Positions 33,554-42,005 of a stretch of DNA of 64,000 nt are shown one piece after another. Below the pieces are notes generated by a model. The model did not search any database. It was not told the origin of the DNA and saw only the letters and a program-made list of their open reading frames with translations. This DNA is from Solimonas soli DSM 21787 (GTDB lineage Bacteria > Pseudomonadota > Gammaproteobacteria > Nevskiales > Nevskiaceae): positions 37,345 through 101,344 of the forward strand of contig NZ_AXDW01000017.1 of assembly GCF_000474945.1 (NCBI RefSeq), in the 5' to 3' direction. Each line of letters begins with the position of its first letter. Position 1 is the first letter of the stretch. The translations under genes were made by a program, and so were the position numbers.

Positions 33554-34244
33554 GCATCGCGCCGCGCCGGCGCTGCGCAGGTCTGCGCGTCGGCCGCGTG
33601 TCGGCGCCGGCCCGCCGCGATGGAACGCGCGATCGCGCGCGGCCCCGGCGGTCGACGATCGGCGCTGGCGCGCGGCGCATCGGCAAGCGGACTTCGGCGT
33701 GGCGCGCGCGCCTGCGAAGTGCGCATGGCTGCGCTCGGTATCGCCGGTCAGAGCGGCGCGCGACGGATCGGTGCCCCGTGGAATCCGCCGGCGCCGCCGA
33801 CCGCGGCCAGCGCGGTCACCGGCGGAAGCGTCGCGCCGCGCGGCGAGGTCCTGCCGCCGCGCGTCGCGGGCGGCCCCGGTCGCCGGCGGTCGCGGCCATT
33901 GTCGCGGCGCTGTAGCAAGCCTCGCGCCATTGAAAGAAGGCTGAGGAAGGATGACAGCGAGACGCCGGGCGGAAAAAGCGCATAGCGGCGGCGTTCGGCG
34001 GCGTCGGTGTCGAGGGTCGGCGTGGCCGGCGAAAGCCGGCGCCGCGCGCCCGCGCAGCGGCCGCTTCCCGGTGTTTTACCAGGAAATTCCTGCGCCGCAC
34101 GGGCGCCGCCGCGGTGGCCGGCGGCGAGGTGCCAAAGCGCAGCGCAACGAATCTGTCACGTCGCCGCGCGATATTGACGCGGTTTTTCGCCGTCGCCCGC
34201 GGCGAGACGCTGATCCTGACCCCTACCTTACAAGGACGACAGAA
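33554..34244. other. About 690 bases with no supported gene (petA to phosphoesterase)
   Basis: Open frames cross this stretch on both strands, but they encode Arg/Ala/Gly-rich low-complexity products and lack ribosome sites. No tRNA or other RNA is recognised. CAGGAAATTCCTG at 34080-34092 is a near-palindrome that could be a regulatory site for the downstream phosphoesterase. The stretch between two divergent operons is unusually long for this gene-dense window. Confidence 0.4.
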
Positions 34245-36581
34245 ATGTTCAGTCGCAATGCGCTCACCCTCACCCCGATTGCAGCCGCCTGCTGCATGCT
34301 CGCCGCATGCGGCAACGACGACAACGGCACGACGTATGGCGGCCTCGTGGCGTCCAGCGCCTACGTCGCCGGCAGCGCGACGGGCGATCCGACGCTGAAG
34401 GCCGGCCACTACCAGGGTGCCACGGTCTGCGTCGACGCCAATGGCAACGGCAAGTGCGACAGCGCGGAGAAGTCGGCGACGACCGACAGCGCCGGACATT
34501 TCTCGCTGAAGACCGCCGACAGCGGCGACTTCATCGCCGACATCACGACGTCCGCGATCAACACGGCGGACGGTGCCGCCGTGAGCCGCCACCTGATCCT
34601 GCGGGCGTCTGCCGACCAGGTGAAGGACCAGGGCGACGCCGGCATCGTGATCAGCCCGGCATCGAGCGAAGTGCAGCGGCTCGTCGAGGCGAATGGCTCG
34701 AGCTACGCGACCGAGAAGGCCAATCTCGCGACGCGCCTGAGCGGCCCGGCCTTCAATCAGGGCACGGCGACCCTCAGCGGCACGGATGTGCTCGCCGACG
34801 TCAACACGCTGAGCGGCGCTGCGCAATACGCGCTGCTGTATGCCTACAACGAGCTGGGCAACCGCTATACCTACGCCACCACCAAGTTCGATCGCGGCGA
34901 CAAGTATCCGGACGCGCTGGCGGTCGCCGGTGGCGATCCGCGCCTGTCCGGCCTGTCCGGCATCACGGCCGGCGAGACGGTCCCGGCCGACACGCGCAAG
35001 GCGATCAGCTTCGAGCAGGCGCAGCAGGCCGCGTTCAACATCGAAGGCGTGCCGGCCTACGACAACATCTTCATCATCATGCTGGAGAACAAGTCGACCG
35101 ACGCGGTGCTCGGCAATTCGCGCGCGCCGCAGGTCAACGGCTATCTCGCGCAGTACAACCAGCTGACGACGTACTACTCGACCGGCAATCCGTCCGAGCC
35201 GAACTACACGGCGCTCGGCGGCGGCGACGACTGGGGCATCACCGATGACAACTGGTTCGGTTGCGGCGCCGCCGGCGCGAACGCGCCGACGGACAGCGCT
35301 TTCGCCGGCGGCAGCGCGTCGGATGGCCAGCCGCTGCCCAAGCAGGACGCGCTGCCGCCGCTGGACAGCAAGCACCTCGCCGGTTTCAGCACCACCGCCG
35401 GCGCGCCCTGCAGCACCTCGCCGACCGGCGGCACCAATCACAATGCGCCGGGCGACAACCTGTTCACCCTGCTGTCGAAGGCCGGCCTGACCTGGCGCAC
35501 CTACAGCGAATCGATGAACCCGGGCCAGGACGTGCGCGCCGACAGCATCGCCGACCCCGCGGTCGTCGACACCTACGACGAAACCGACAGCGACGGCACC
35601 CACCTGGTCGGCACCAGCAACTACGCGGTGGTCAACGGCCTGTACAAGGTCAAGCACGGTCCGTCGATCGCCTACCAGACGGCGCGCAAGCTGCCGGAGT
35701 TCGTCGCCGACAACCGCACCATCTTCGGCACGCAGTACACCGAGGCCGACTGGAAGAAGACCTCCGTCTACACCGTGCCGGACGGCTGGATGTATGACCA
35801 GTTCGGTGCCGACCTCGCGGCCGGCGACGTGGGTACCGTCAACTTCGTGGTGCCGGACCAGTGCGACGACATGCACGGCGTCGGCAGCGACACGAGCTGC
35901 AGCAACAACAACAACGGCAAGACCGACGGCATCACCCGCAGCGACATCTACGTCGGCAAGGTGGTCAGCGCGATCCGCAGCTCGGCGCTGTGGAAGAATC
36001 CGCAGAAGCGCGTGGCGATCGTCATCATGTTCGACGAGGGCGAAGGCTCCAGCACTTCCTGCTGCGGCTGGAACGCCGGCGGCAAGAACTCGGGCGATGC
36101 GCCGGTGACCGTCGATGCCATCGGCACGGCCACGGCGACCTCGCAGCCGAGCGGCTACGGCAACGGCAACATCGGCCACGGCAACTCGATCTTCAGCGTG
36201 ATCACCAACCAGCAGGACGTCGGCACGGCGGCCAAGGGCGTGAAGGACAGCGACGCCTACAGCCATTTCTCGCTGGTGCGCACGCTGCAGGACATGTTCC
36301 AGATCGCCGATCCGGGCGTCGATGCGTCCTATCTGAACCGCGCGAAGTACACCGAGGCCTTCATCGCCCAGAACCTCACGGCACTGCCGGAGTTTGCCGG
36401 CAGCGCCGACACGCACTTCGATTCGGTGCGTCCGATCAATCACGCCTACGTGATTCCGGCGAACTACGTGCAGCGTCTCAATCCGGTCGACGTCAACGGC
36501 AGCCTCGGCACCGACGGCACCGTCGTCACCCCGCAGACCGGCCCGGACGCCAATCAGAACAACGTCTGGGCACTCAAGTAA
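34245..36581 (+). CDS. Phosphoesterase family lipoprotein (phospholipase C/AcpA superfamily)
   Basis: A 778-residue protein with a lipoprotein signal (PIAAACCMLAACGNDD; lipobox LAAC) followed by a beta-rich region of about 250 residues with VCVDANGNGKCDSAEKSATT, a carboxypeptidase-regulatory-like pattern. The catalytic PF04185-type domain then begins IFIIMLENKSTDAVLG, with NYTALGGGDDWGITDDN, VVPDQCDDMHGVG, IVIMFDEGEGSS and HGNSIFSVIT. The metal-binding residues are in these segments. It would cleave phosphodiesters or phosphomonoesters at the cell surface or in the periplasm. CAAGGACGACAGAA before the ATG gives a good ribosome site. A dihaem peroxidase gene follows, a recurring neighbour of this family. 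Confidence 0.87.
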   Translation: MFSRNALTLTPIAAACCMLAACGNDDNGTTYGGLVASSAYVAGSATGDPTLKAGHYQGATVCVDANGNGKCDSAEKSATTDSAGHFSLKTADSGDFIADITTSAINTADGAAVSRHLILRASADQVKDQGDAGIVISPASSEVQRLVEANGSSYATEKANLATRLSGPAFNQGTATLSGTDVLADVNTLSGAAQYALLYAYNELGNRYTYATTKFDRGDKYPDALAVAGGDPRLSGLSGITAGETVPADTRKAISFEQAQQAAFNIEGVPAYDNIFIIMLENKSTDAVLGNSRAPQVNGYLAQYNQLTTYYSTGNPSEPNYTALGGGDDWGITDDNWFGCGAAGANAPTDSAFAGGSASDGQPLPKQDALPPLDSKHLAGFSTTAGAPCSTSPTGGTNHNAPGDNLFTLLSKAGLTWRTYSESMNPGQDVRADSIADPAVVDTYDETDSDGTHLVGTSNYAVVNGLYKVKHGPSIAYQTARKLPEFVADNRTIFGTQYTEADWKKTSVYTVPDGWMYDQFGADLAAGDVGTVNFVVPDQCDDMHGVGSDTSCSNNNNGKTDGITRSDIYVGKVVSAIRSSALWKNPQKRVAIVIMFDEGEGSSTSCCGWNAGGKNSGDAPVTVDAIGTATATSQPSGYGNGNIGHGNSIFSVITNQQDVGTAAKGVKDSDAYSHFSLVRTLQDMFQIADPGVDASYLNRAKYTEAFIAQNLTALPEFAGSADTHFDSVRPINHAYVIPANYVQRLNPVDVNGSLGTDGTVVTPQTGPDANQNNVWALK

Positions 36582-36601
36582 GCAGTCAGGCAGTTGATCG
36601 G

Positions 36602-36673
36602 CGTGGGGCGGCGTGCCGCCCCACGTTCTCCTGCAACGAACCATTTTCGGGCGGGCCGCGGCGGCCCGCCTTT
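36602..36673 (+). terminator. Two consecutive hairpins after the phosphoesterase gene
   Basis: The first is a perfect stem of GTGGGGCGGC (36603-36612) and GCCGCCCCAC (36615-36624). The second is GGCGGGCC (36650-36657) with GGCCCGCC (36663-36670), followed by TTT. Together they probably end the phosphoesterase transcript and leave the next genes on a separate transcript. Neither has a long U-run, so partial readthrough is possible. Confidence 0.6.
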
Positions 36674-36744
36674 GCCGATTTCGCTCGTCGCCGCCGCCGG
36701 CAGCGCTTTCGCGATTGCCGGGCGGCAGCCCGCAAGAGGTCGAG

Positions 36745-38181
36745 ATGCGGATGTACATGAAATTCCGGCTTGCCGCCGTGCTCGGCACGACCCTGCTGGC
36801 GCTCACCGCGTGCGACGGCGGCGGCGCGCGCTCGACCGGCGGCGCCGCTGCTGGCGGCGATGGCGGGGGCGGCACGTCGCCGGCCCTCAGTCTCGCCGCC
36901 CAGGTCGGACAGAAGGCTTTCTTCGACAAGACCCTGTCGAGCGGCAAGAACATGTCGTGCGCGAGTTGCCACTCGCCGCAGTACGCCTACGGACCGCCTA
37001 ACAGTCTCGCCGTGCAGCTCGGCTCCGATCCCGAGCAGGCCGGCGTTCGCGCGGTGCCGTCGCTGCGTTACAAGGACGCCACGCCGCCGTATGACGACAA
37101 CGCCGCCAATCCGGATGGCGTGACCCTGGCATCGGCCGGCGGCGGCTTCATGTGGGACGGCCGCGCCGCGACGCTGGCGGCGCAGGTGGCGCTGCCGCTG
37201 CTCAACCCGGTGGAGATGAACAATCCGTCGAAGGACGCCGTCGTGCAGGCGGTGAAAAACGGCAGCTACGCCGAGCTGTTCAGGCAGGCCTTCGGCGCGA
37301 ACGTCCTCGACGACAGCGACGCGGCGTTCACCGCGCTCGGCGAGGCGATCGAGGCCTTCGAGCACGAGGATGTCAGCTTCCATCCCTACAGCAGCAAATT
37401 CGATCTCTATGTGTTCAACAAGATCGGCGGCACGCTGAGCGCCGCCGAAATGCGCGGCCTCGTGGTTTTCAACACGGCCGAGACCGGCAATTGCGCGGCC
37501 TGCCATTACGCCGGCGTCAGCTTCGACGGCAACCAGGGTCTGATGACGGACTTCACCTACCAGGCGCTCGGCGCGCCGCGCAACGATCGCTCGATTCCCG
37601 GCAATCCCGATCCGATCCCGGCCAACGACGATCCGGCCTACGACGACATGGGCCTGTGCGGGCCGTACCGCGAGGACCACACGCCGGCGCAGCTCGGCAC
37701 GCCGGATCCGTACTGCGGCCAGTTCAAGGTGCCGACCCTGCGCAACGTGGCGACGCGCAGCGCCTTCTTCCACAACGGCGTGTTCCATTCGCTGAATCAG
37801 GTGCTGCATTTCTACAACACGCGCGATACCCATCCCGAATACTGGTATCCGGGCAGCGGCGGCTCGGGGACGCCGGTCGCCAATCCGGACTACGCATTGC
37901 AGCCCCGCTACGTGCCCGGTGCCAGCGTGGCGAAGTTCAACGATCTGCCGGCGGCGGAACAGGGCAATGTCGACGAGGAAGTGCCGCTCGGCAGCGGCAT
38001 CACGCCGGACGACAACGTCAATGCGACGACGCTCGGCGATGGCGTGCGGCCGCGCGAGGTCGGCGCCGAGCCGGCGATGAGCGAAGAGCAGATGGCCGAT
38101 CTGGCCTGCTTTCTCGGCACGCTCACCGACGGCTATCAGGTGCCCGATGCGGCGCCGAGCAGCGGCCCCTGCGTGGAATGA
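36745..38181 (+). CDS. Dihaem cytochrome c peroxidase / MauG-like lipoprotein
   Basis: A 478-residue lipoprotein (signal LAAVLGTTLLALTACDGGG; lipobox LTAC) with two haem c sites, CASCHSPQYAYG and CAACHYAGVSF. Family motifs are the FFDKTLSSGKNMSCASCH opening, FMWDGRAATLAAQVALPLLN, PVEMNNPSKDAV, and the C-terminal FKVPTLRNVATRSAFFHNGV. It may reduce peroxide or, like MauG, oxidise a partner protein. The Gly-rich linker after the lipobox is typical of surface or periplasmic lipoproteins. The ATG at 36745 was chosen; MYMKF six bases later is possible. It leads a set of four co-directional, closely spaced genes. Confidence 0.9.
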   Translation: MRMYMKFRLAAVLGTTLLALTACDGGGARSTGGAAAGGDGGGGTSPALSLAAQVGQKAFFDKTLSSGKNMSCASCHSPQYAYGPPNSLAVQLGSDPEQAGVRAVPSLRYKDATPPYDDNAANPDGVTLASAGGGFMWDGRAATLAAQVALPLLNPVEMNNPSKDAVVQAVKNGSYAELFRQAFGANVLDDSDAAFTALGEAIEAFEHEDVSFHPYSSKFDLYVFNKIGGTLSAAEMRGLVVFNTAETGNCAACHYAGVSFDGNQGLMTDFTYQALGAPRNDRSIPGNPDPIPANDDPAYDDMGLCGPYREDHTPAQLGTPDPYCGQFKVPTLRNVATRSAFFHNGVFHSLNQVLHFYNTRDTHPEYWYPGSGGSGTPVANPDYALQPRYVPGASVAKFNDLPAAEQGNVDEEVPLGSGITPDDNVNATTLGDGVRPREVGAEPAMSEEQMADLACFLGTLTDGYQVPDAAPSSGPCVE

Positions 38182-38191
38182 CACGACGCGG

Positions 38192-38848
38192 ATGAATGAC
38201 GCGATGCTCAACTCCGCCGCGCTGGCGATGTGTCTCTCGATCCTGGCGGCGCTCGGCGGCTGCGGCGACCGGCAGCGCGCGCGGCTGCCGGACCGCGCCA
38301 GTTTCACGGCCGCGGTCAGCGACTATCTCGCGCAGCGCGGGCATCTGTGCCTGGCCAAGTACGACTGGCCGATCACGGTGACGCCCGCCGATCGGCAGGC
38401 GCGCAGTCTCGATGCGCAGCAGATGCCGGTGCTCGAAGCCCTGGGACTGGTCGCCGGCCATGACGCCGGCGCATCGGAGCCCGCGGACGGCGCCGCGAAC
38501 GCGCGCGTGTACACGCTGACGCGCGAAGGCCTGAAGTACTACCTGCACGTCCCGGTGGTGATCGTCACGGCGACGCGCCATGTGACGCATGCGGCGGATC
38601 TCTGCGCGGCCACGCTGTCGCTCGATCGTGTGGTCGGCTGGGAAAAGCCGCTGACGCTCGACGGCCGCACGGTCACGTCGGTGCTGTTCACCTACCGGAT
38701 CGCTCCGGCGCCGTGGACGCAGGCGCCGGACGCGCGCCGCGTGTTTCCGCTGCTGGCACGCGCGATCGAAAACGCCGGTATCCGGCCGCTGCGTCTCGGC
38801 GTGCATCTGACGCCGCGCGGCTGGGTGGCCGACGAGTTGTCGGATTGA
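38192..38848 (+). CDS. Hypothetical lipoprotein, paralogue of the next gene (first copy)
   Basis: A 218-residue protein with a lipoprotein signal (MCLSILAALGGCGDRQ; lipobox LGGC). It shares a clear pattern with its neighbour: FTAAVSDYLAQRGHLCLAKY with DWP, MPVLEALGLV, VYTLTREGLKYY, the DLC segment, LDRVVGW, and TYRIAPAPWTQAPDARRVFP. Two cysteines are conserved between the copies and could form a disulfide. I do not recognise the family. It starts ten bases after the peroxidase stop. Function unknown; a periplasmic partner or substrate of the peroxidase is conceivable from context alone. Confidence 0.7.
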   Translation: MNDAMLNSAALAMCLSILAALGGCGDRQRARLPDRASFTAAVSDYLAQRGHLCLAKYDWPITVTPADRQARSLDAQQMPVLEALGLVAGHDAGASEPADGAANARVYTLTREGLKYYLHVPVVIVTATRHVTHAADLCAATLSLDRVVGWEKPLTLDGRTVTSVLFTYRIAPAPWTQAPDARRVFPLLARAIENAGIRPLRLGVHLTPRGWVADELSD

Positions 38849-38901
38849 ATGCGCCGCGTGCCGGCCGCGAATGCGATGTTCCCACCAACGGAAATGCTGA
38901 A

Positions 38902-39546
38902 ATGACGTCGATGTTGCGCAAGATCCTCACGACCGGCTTGCTCGTCTTGCTGCCGGCCGCCTGCGATCTGAACCACGATCCGCGCGCGGCGACGCGCCAG
39001 AATTTCAGGCATGCGCTGGAAGACACGCTTGCCGAGCGCGGCGACATCTGTCTCGCCATGTTCGACTGGCCGCTCGAGCTGACGCCCGCCGAAGCCGGCG
39101 CCGGCACGCGCCACGCCGTGCAGCTGCCGGTGTTCGAGAAGCTGGGCCTGGCGACCAGCACCGTCGTCGACGTGCCGAAGACCGCGGACAATCCGCAGGG
39201 CGTCGTCAAGCGCTACGCGCTGACCGGCGAGGGCCGCAAGTACTACAAGCCGCATCCCTATACGAGCCGCGATGGCGCCGGGCATGCGAGGGACTTCTGC
39301 GTCGCCCACGTCAGGCTCGAGCGCATCGTCGGCTGGCAGCTCGACACGCACGACGCCGCACATCCCGCGGCGGTGGTGAGCTACACCTACGAGATCGATC
39401 CGGCGCCATGGCTGCAGGATGCGGACGCGCGACGTGTACTGCCGATGGTGGCGCGCGCCATCGAGGGCGCCGGCGGTCGCCTGCAGCTGCGCCAGGGCTT
39501 CACGCTCGGCGAGCAGGGCTGGGTCGCCAGCAGCGGCCCGGTGTGA
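38902..39546 (+). CDS. Hypothetical lipoprotein, paralogue of the previous gene (second copy)
   Basis: A 214-residue lipoprotein (signal KILTTGLLVLLPAACDLNHD; lipobox PAAC). Shared pattern with the first copy: FRHALEDTLAERGDICLAMF with DWP, LPVFEKLGLA, RYALTGEGRKYYK, the DFC segment, LERIVGW, TYEIDPAPWLQDADARRVLP, and EQGWVA near the end. Conserved Trp, Cys and Tyr residues are spread along the whole length, so these are full-length paralogues, not a shared domain. It follows the first copy by 53 bases and precedes the oxygenase gene by four. Function unknown. Confidence 0.7.
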   Translation: MTSMLRKILTTGLLVLLPAACDLNHDPRAATRQNFRHALEDTLAERGDICLAMFDWPLELTPAEAGAGTRHAVQLPVFEKLGLATSTVVDVPKTADNPQGVVKRYALTGEGRKYYKPHPYTSRDGAGHARDFCVAHVRLERIVGWQLDTHDAAHPAAVVSYTYEIDPAPWLQDADARRVLPMVARAIEGAGGRLQLRQGFTLGEQGWVASSGPV

Positions 39547-39550
39547 AGGC

Positions 39551-40432
39551 ATGGGCCTGCTCGTTCGCTTCGCGCCGGAACTCGGCCGCTGGCTGAGCCA
39601 GCATCTCGAACGCGGCCAGCCGCCGCAGGCGCTGATCGGCATCATGCGCGAGCGCGGCATGGAGGCGCGCGCCGCGCAGGCGATCGTGGCGGCATTCGTC
39701 GCCGCACGCGAAGGCCGCGGCGCGCCGCCGGTCGACAGCGTCGAGCTGCCGGACGACGACGCGCCGGCCGCTGCTTCGCGCCTCGCGCCCGGCACGCGCC
39801 TGCAGGCGTTCGACCGCGAGATCGTGGTCCACATGCGCAGCGACGATCCGCCATTCGCCGTGCTCGGCCAGGTGCTCGATGCCGAGGAGTGCCGCCGGCT
39901 GATCGAGATGGCGCGGCCGCGGCTGCGGCCGTCGACGCTGGTCGATCCGCTGAGCGGCGCCGATATCGTCAGCGAACGGCGCGGCAGCCACGGCATGTTC
40001 TTCCGCCTCGCCGAGAACGACTTCATCGCCCGCATCGATCGCCGCGTGTCGGCGCTGATGAACCTGCCGCTCGAGAACGGCGAGGGCCTGCAGGTGCTGC
40101 ATTACCCGACCGGCGCCGGCAGCGATCCGCATCTCGACTATCTGCAGCCGGGCAATGCCGCCAACCGCGAGTCGATCGCGCGCAGCGGCCAGCGCGTCAG
40201 CACGCTCGTCACCTACCTCAACGACGTGCCGGGCGGCGGACAGACGGAATTTCCCGTCCTCGGCCGCGCGGTATCGCCGCTGCGCGGCAACGCCGTCTAC
40301 TTCGAATATGGCGACGCCGCGGGCCGCGTCGATCCGCGCTCGCTGCATGCCAGCGCGCCGGTCACGCAGGGCGAGAAATGGGTGGTGACGAAGTGGATGC
40401 GGCAGCGAAGGTTCGTGGCGGCGGCATCCTGA
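39551..40432 (+). CDS. 2OG-Fe(II) oxygenase, prolyl 4-hydroxylase-like
   Basis: A 293-residue protein. The first 90 residues are helical (FAPELGRWLSQHLERGQPPQ, LIGIMRERGMEARAAQAIVA) and the rest is a P4Hc-type double-stranded beta-helix: LGQVLDAEECRRLIEMARPR, RRGSHGMFFRLAENDF, the iron ligands in GSDPHLDYLQPG and SLHASAPVTQGEKW, and the VVTKWM end with the 2-oxoglutarate lysine in GEKWVVTKW. It would hydroxylate a protein or peptide in the cytoplasm, because no signal peptide is visible. The ATG at 39551 is four bases after the lipoprotein stop. The helical N-terminal domain is typical of bacterial members of this family. Confidence 0.88.
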   Translation: MGLLVRFAPELGRWLSQHLERGQPPQALIGIMRERGMEARAAQAIVAAFVAAREGRGAPPVDSVELPDDDAPAAASRLAPGTRLQAFDREIVVHMRSDDPPFAVLGQVLDAEECRRLIEMARPRLRPSTLVDPLSGADIVSERRGSHGMFFRLAENDFIARIDRRVSALMNLPLENGEGLQVLHYPTGAGSDPHLDYLQPGNAANRESIARSGQRVSTLVTYLNDVPGGGQTEFPVLGRAVSPLRGNAVYFEYGDAAGRVDPRSLHASAPVTQGEKWVVTKWMRQRRFVAAAS

Positions 40433-40448
40433 AGCCGGCGCGCCACGC

Positions 40449-40466
40449 AAAAGGCCGGCGCCGGCC
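40449..40466 (-). terminator. Intrinsic terminator of the NarL-type operon
   Basis: GGCCGGCGCCGGCC (40453-40466) is a perfect palindrome, followed on the minus strand by TTTT (complement of 40452-40449). It lies just downstream of the response regulator stop. Confidence 0.6.
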
Positions 40467-40483
40467 CTAGGCGGCAGAGACGA

Positions 40484-41128
40484 TCACGACAGCAAGCCGC
40501 GCAGCGCGGCGAAGCGCACCACTTCGGCGGTATTGCGCAGGCCGAGCTTCTCCATCATGCGCGCACGATGGTTCTCGGCGGTCTTCACGCCGATGTCGAG
40601 AATCTGCGCGATCTCCTTCGTGGTCTTGCCCTGGATCACGAGATGGAAAGCCTCGCGCTCGCGCGCGGTGAGGCTCATGTAGGGATCGTCGCTGTGCTCG
40701 CGCGAGCGGTGCTGGCGTTCGGCCAGCGCCTTGGTGGCGCGCGGCCCGAAGTAGGGTTTGCCGCCGTGGATCGACTTGATCGCCGTCATCAGCTCGGCGA
40801 CCGAGGTGTCCTTGTTGAGAAAGCCGTTGGCGCCGGCGCGCAGGATCGGCAGGATGTACTCGTCCTCCTCGTGCACGGTCAGCACCAGGGTGCGCGTGCC
40901 GGGCAGCTCGGCGCGCACGCGCTTGACGACTTCCAGGCCCGACATGCGCGGCATCGAGATGTCGGTGACGACGACATCGGGCCTGGTGCGCGTGGCGAGC
41001 GACACCGCTTCATAGCCGTCGGCGGCCTGCGCGACGACCTGGCATTCGCCGGTTTCCTCGAGCATCGAGACCAGGCCTTCGCGAACGATGGTGTGGTCGT
41101 CGGCGACCAGCAGGCGGATTGGATTCAT
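40484..41128 (-). CDS. NarL/FixJ-type LuxR-family response regulator
   Basis: A 214-residue regulator. The receiver domain has the acidic pair (LLVADDHTIVREGL), the phospho-accepting Asp in PDVVVTDISMPRMSGLE, a Thr switch (LVLTVHEEDEYIL) and the conserved Lys (GFLNKDTSVAELM). The C-terminal HTH is the LuxR type (LTAREREAFHLVIQGKTTKE, VKTAENHRARMMEKLGL). It is the output of the adjacent histidine kinase, whose stop overlaps the ATG here by four bases. Targets are unknown. Confidence 0.95.
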   Translation of the reverse strand: MNPIRLLVADDHTIVREGLVSMLEETGECQVVAQAADGYEAVSLATRTRPDVVVTDISMPRMSGLEVVKRVRAELPGTRTLVLTVHEEDEYILPILRAGANGFLNKDTSVAELMTAIKSIHGGKPYFGPRATKALAERQHRSREHSDDPYMSLTAREREAFHLVIQGKTTKEIAQILDIGVKTAENHRARMMEKLGLRNTAEVVRFAALRGLLS

Positions 41129-41928
41129 GGCGGGGGAGCGTCGGTGTCGGGGCCGTCGAGCGTGAGCGTCAGTTGTACCACGGTACCCTGGCCCGGCGCC
41201 GAGCGGATTTCGACACGGCCGCCGAACAGCTCGGCACGGTCGCGCATGCCGCGCAGGCCGGAACTGGAAGCGTTGCGCTCGGCGTGCGCGACCTGGGCGG
41301 CGTCGAAGCCGTGACCGTCGTCCTCGACACGCAGGATCAGCAGCATCGGCGTGTGCTTGACGATGATGCGCGCGGTCCGCGCGTCACTGTGGCGGATGAC
41401 GTTGGTCAGCGCCTCCTGCGTGATGCGGAACAGCAGGGTTTCGACGTCCGGATGCAGGCGCTGTTCTTCGAGCTCGGACTGGAAGCCGATGATCAGGCCG
41501 GTGCGCTCCGAAAGCGTGCGCGCGAGCCAGGCCAGTGCAGCGTCGAGGCCGAGATCGTCGAGCAGGGTCGGACGCAGCAGGCGCGACAGCTCGCGGGTGT
41601 CGCGCAGGGTGCCGCGCGTGATGTCGAGCGCGTCGGCGAGGCGATGTTCGAGACCGAGATTGCCGGCGCCGCGCGCGTCGTCGTAGATGCGCTGCAACTG
41701 GTTGGCGAGCGCCGTCAGCGTCTGGCCGATGCCATCGTGCAGATCGCGGGCGAGGCGCCGACGCTCCTCCTCCTGCACGTGCCACACCGATTTCGCCAGC
41801 GTGCGGAAGCGCTTCTCGCTGCGCACCACGGACTGCAGCAGGCGCTGGTTGTCCGCCGTCAGTTCCTGCACCTGGCGCAGGACGGCCTGGCGAAAATCCT
41901 CGGGCTTGTCGTCGGCGCGGCCGGTCAT
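41125..41928 (-). CDS. Soluble sensor histidine kinase (HisKA_3/NarX-type)
   Basis: A 267-residue kinase with no transmembrane segment. A coiled-coil-prone N-terminus (FRQAVLRQVQELTADNQRLL) leads into the HisKA_3 H-box EERRRLARDLHDGIGQTLTA and the HATPase_c boxes (RITQEALTNVIRHSDA, LRVEDDGHGFD, SGLRGMRDRAELFGGRVEI). The ATG at 41928 is chosen; a TTG at 42009 in frame overlaps the stop of the GAF gene (TTGA), which would indicate translational coupling. It lacks any input domain, so the separate GAF protein encoded just upstream is the likely sensor. It phosphorylates the NarL-type regulator downstream. Confidence 0.9.
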   Translation of the reverse strand: MTGRADDKPEDFRQAVLRQVQELTADNQRLLQSVVRSEKRFRTLAKSVWHVQEEERRRLARDLHDGIGQTLTALANQLQRIYDDARGAGNLGLEHRLADALDITRGTLRDTRELSRLLRPTLLDDLGLDAALAWLARTLSERTGLIIGFQSELEEQRLHPDVETLLFRITQEALTNVIRHSDARTARIIVKHTPMLLILRVEDDGHGFDAAQVAHAERNASSSGLRGMRDRAELFGGRVEIRSAPGQGTVVQLTLTLDGPDTDAPPP

Positions 41929-42005
41929 GGTGGTTTCCACGGCCCCCACTTTATACGCATCACGCGTGCCGCCGGTCACGGCAGCGGGATTTGCGGCCGT
42001 GTCGA

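Noticed and set aside
34100..34244. Pho box upstream of the phosphoesterase
   Set aside because: CTGTCAC occurs once near 34150, but the second half-site 11 bases on is absent, so a PhoB-controlled promoter is not supported.
33816..36953. A minus-strand open frame of over 1000 codons opposite the phosphoesterase gene
   Set aside because: It is the antisense shadow of a GC-rich gene: the product is Arg/Val/Ala low-complexity sequence with no domain, and the plus-strand gene has a lipobox, ribosome site and family motifs.
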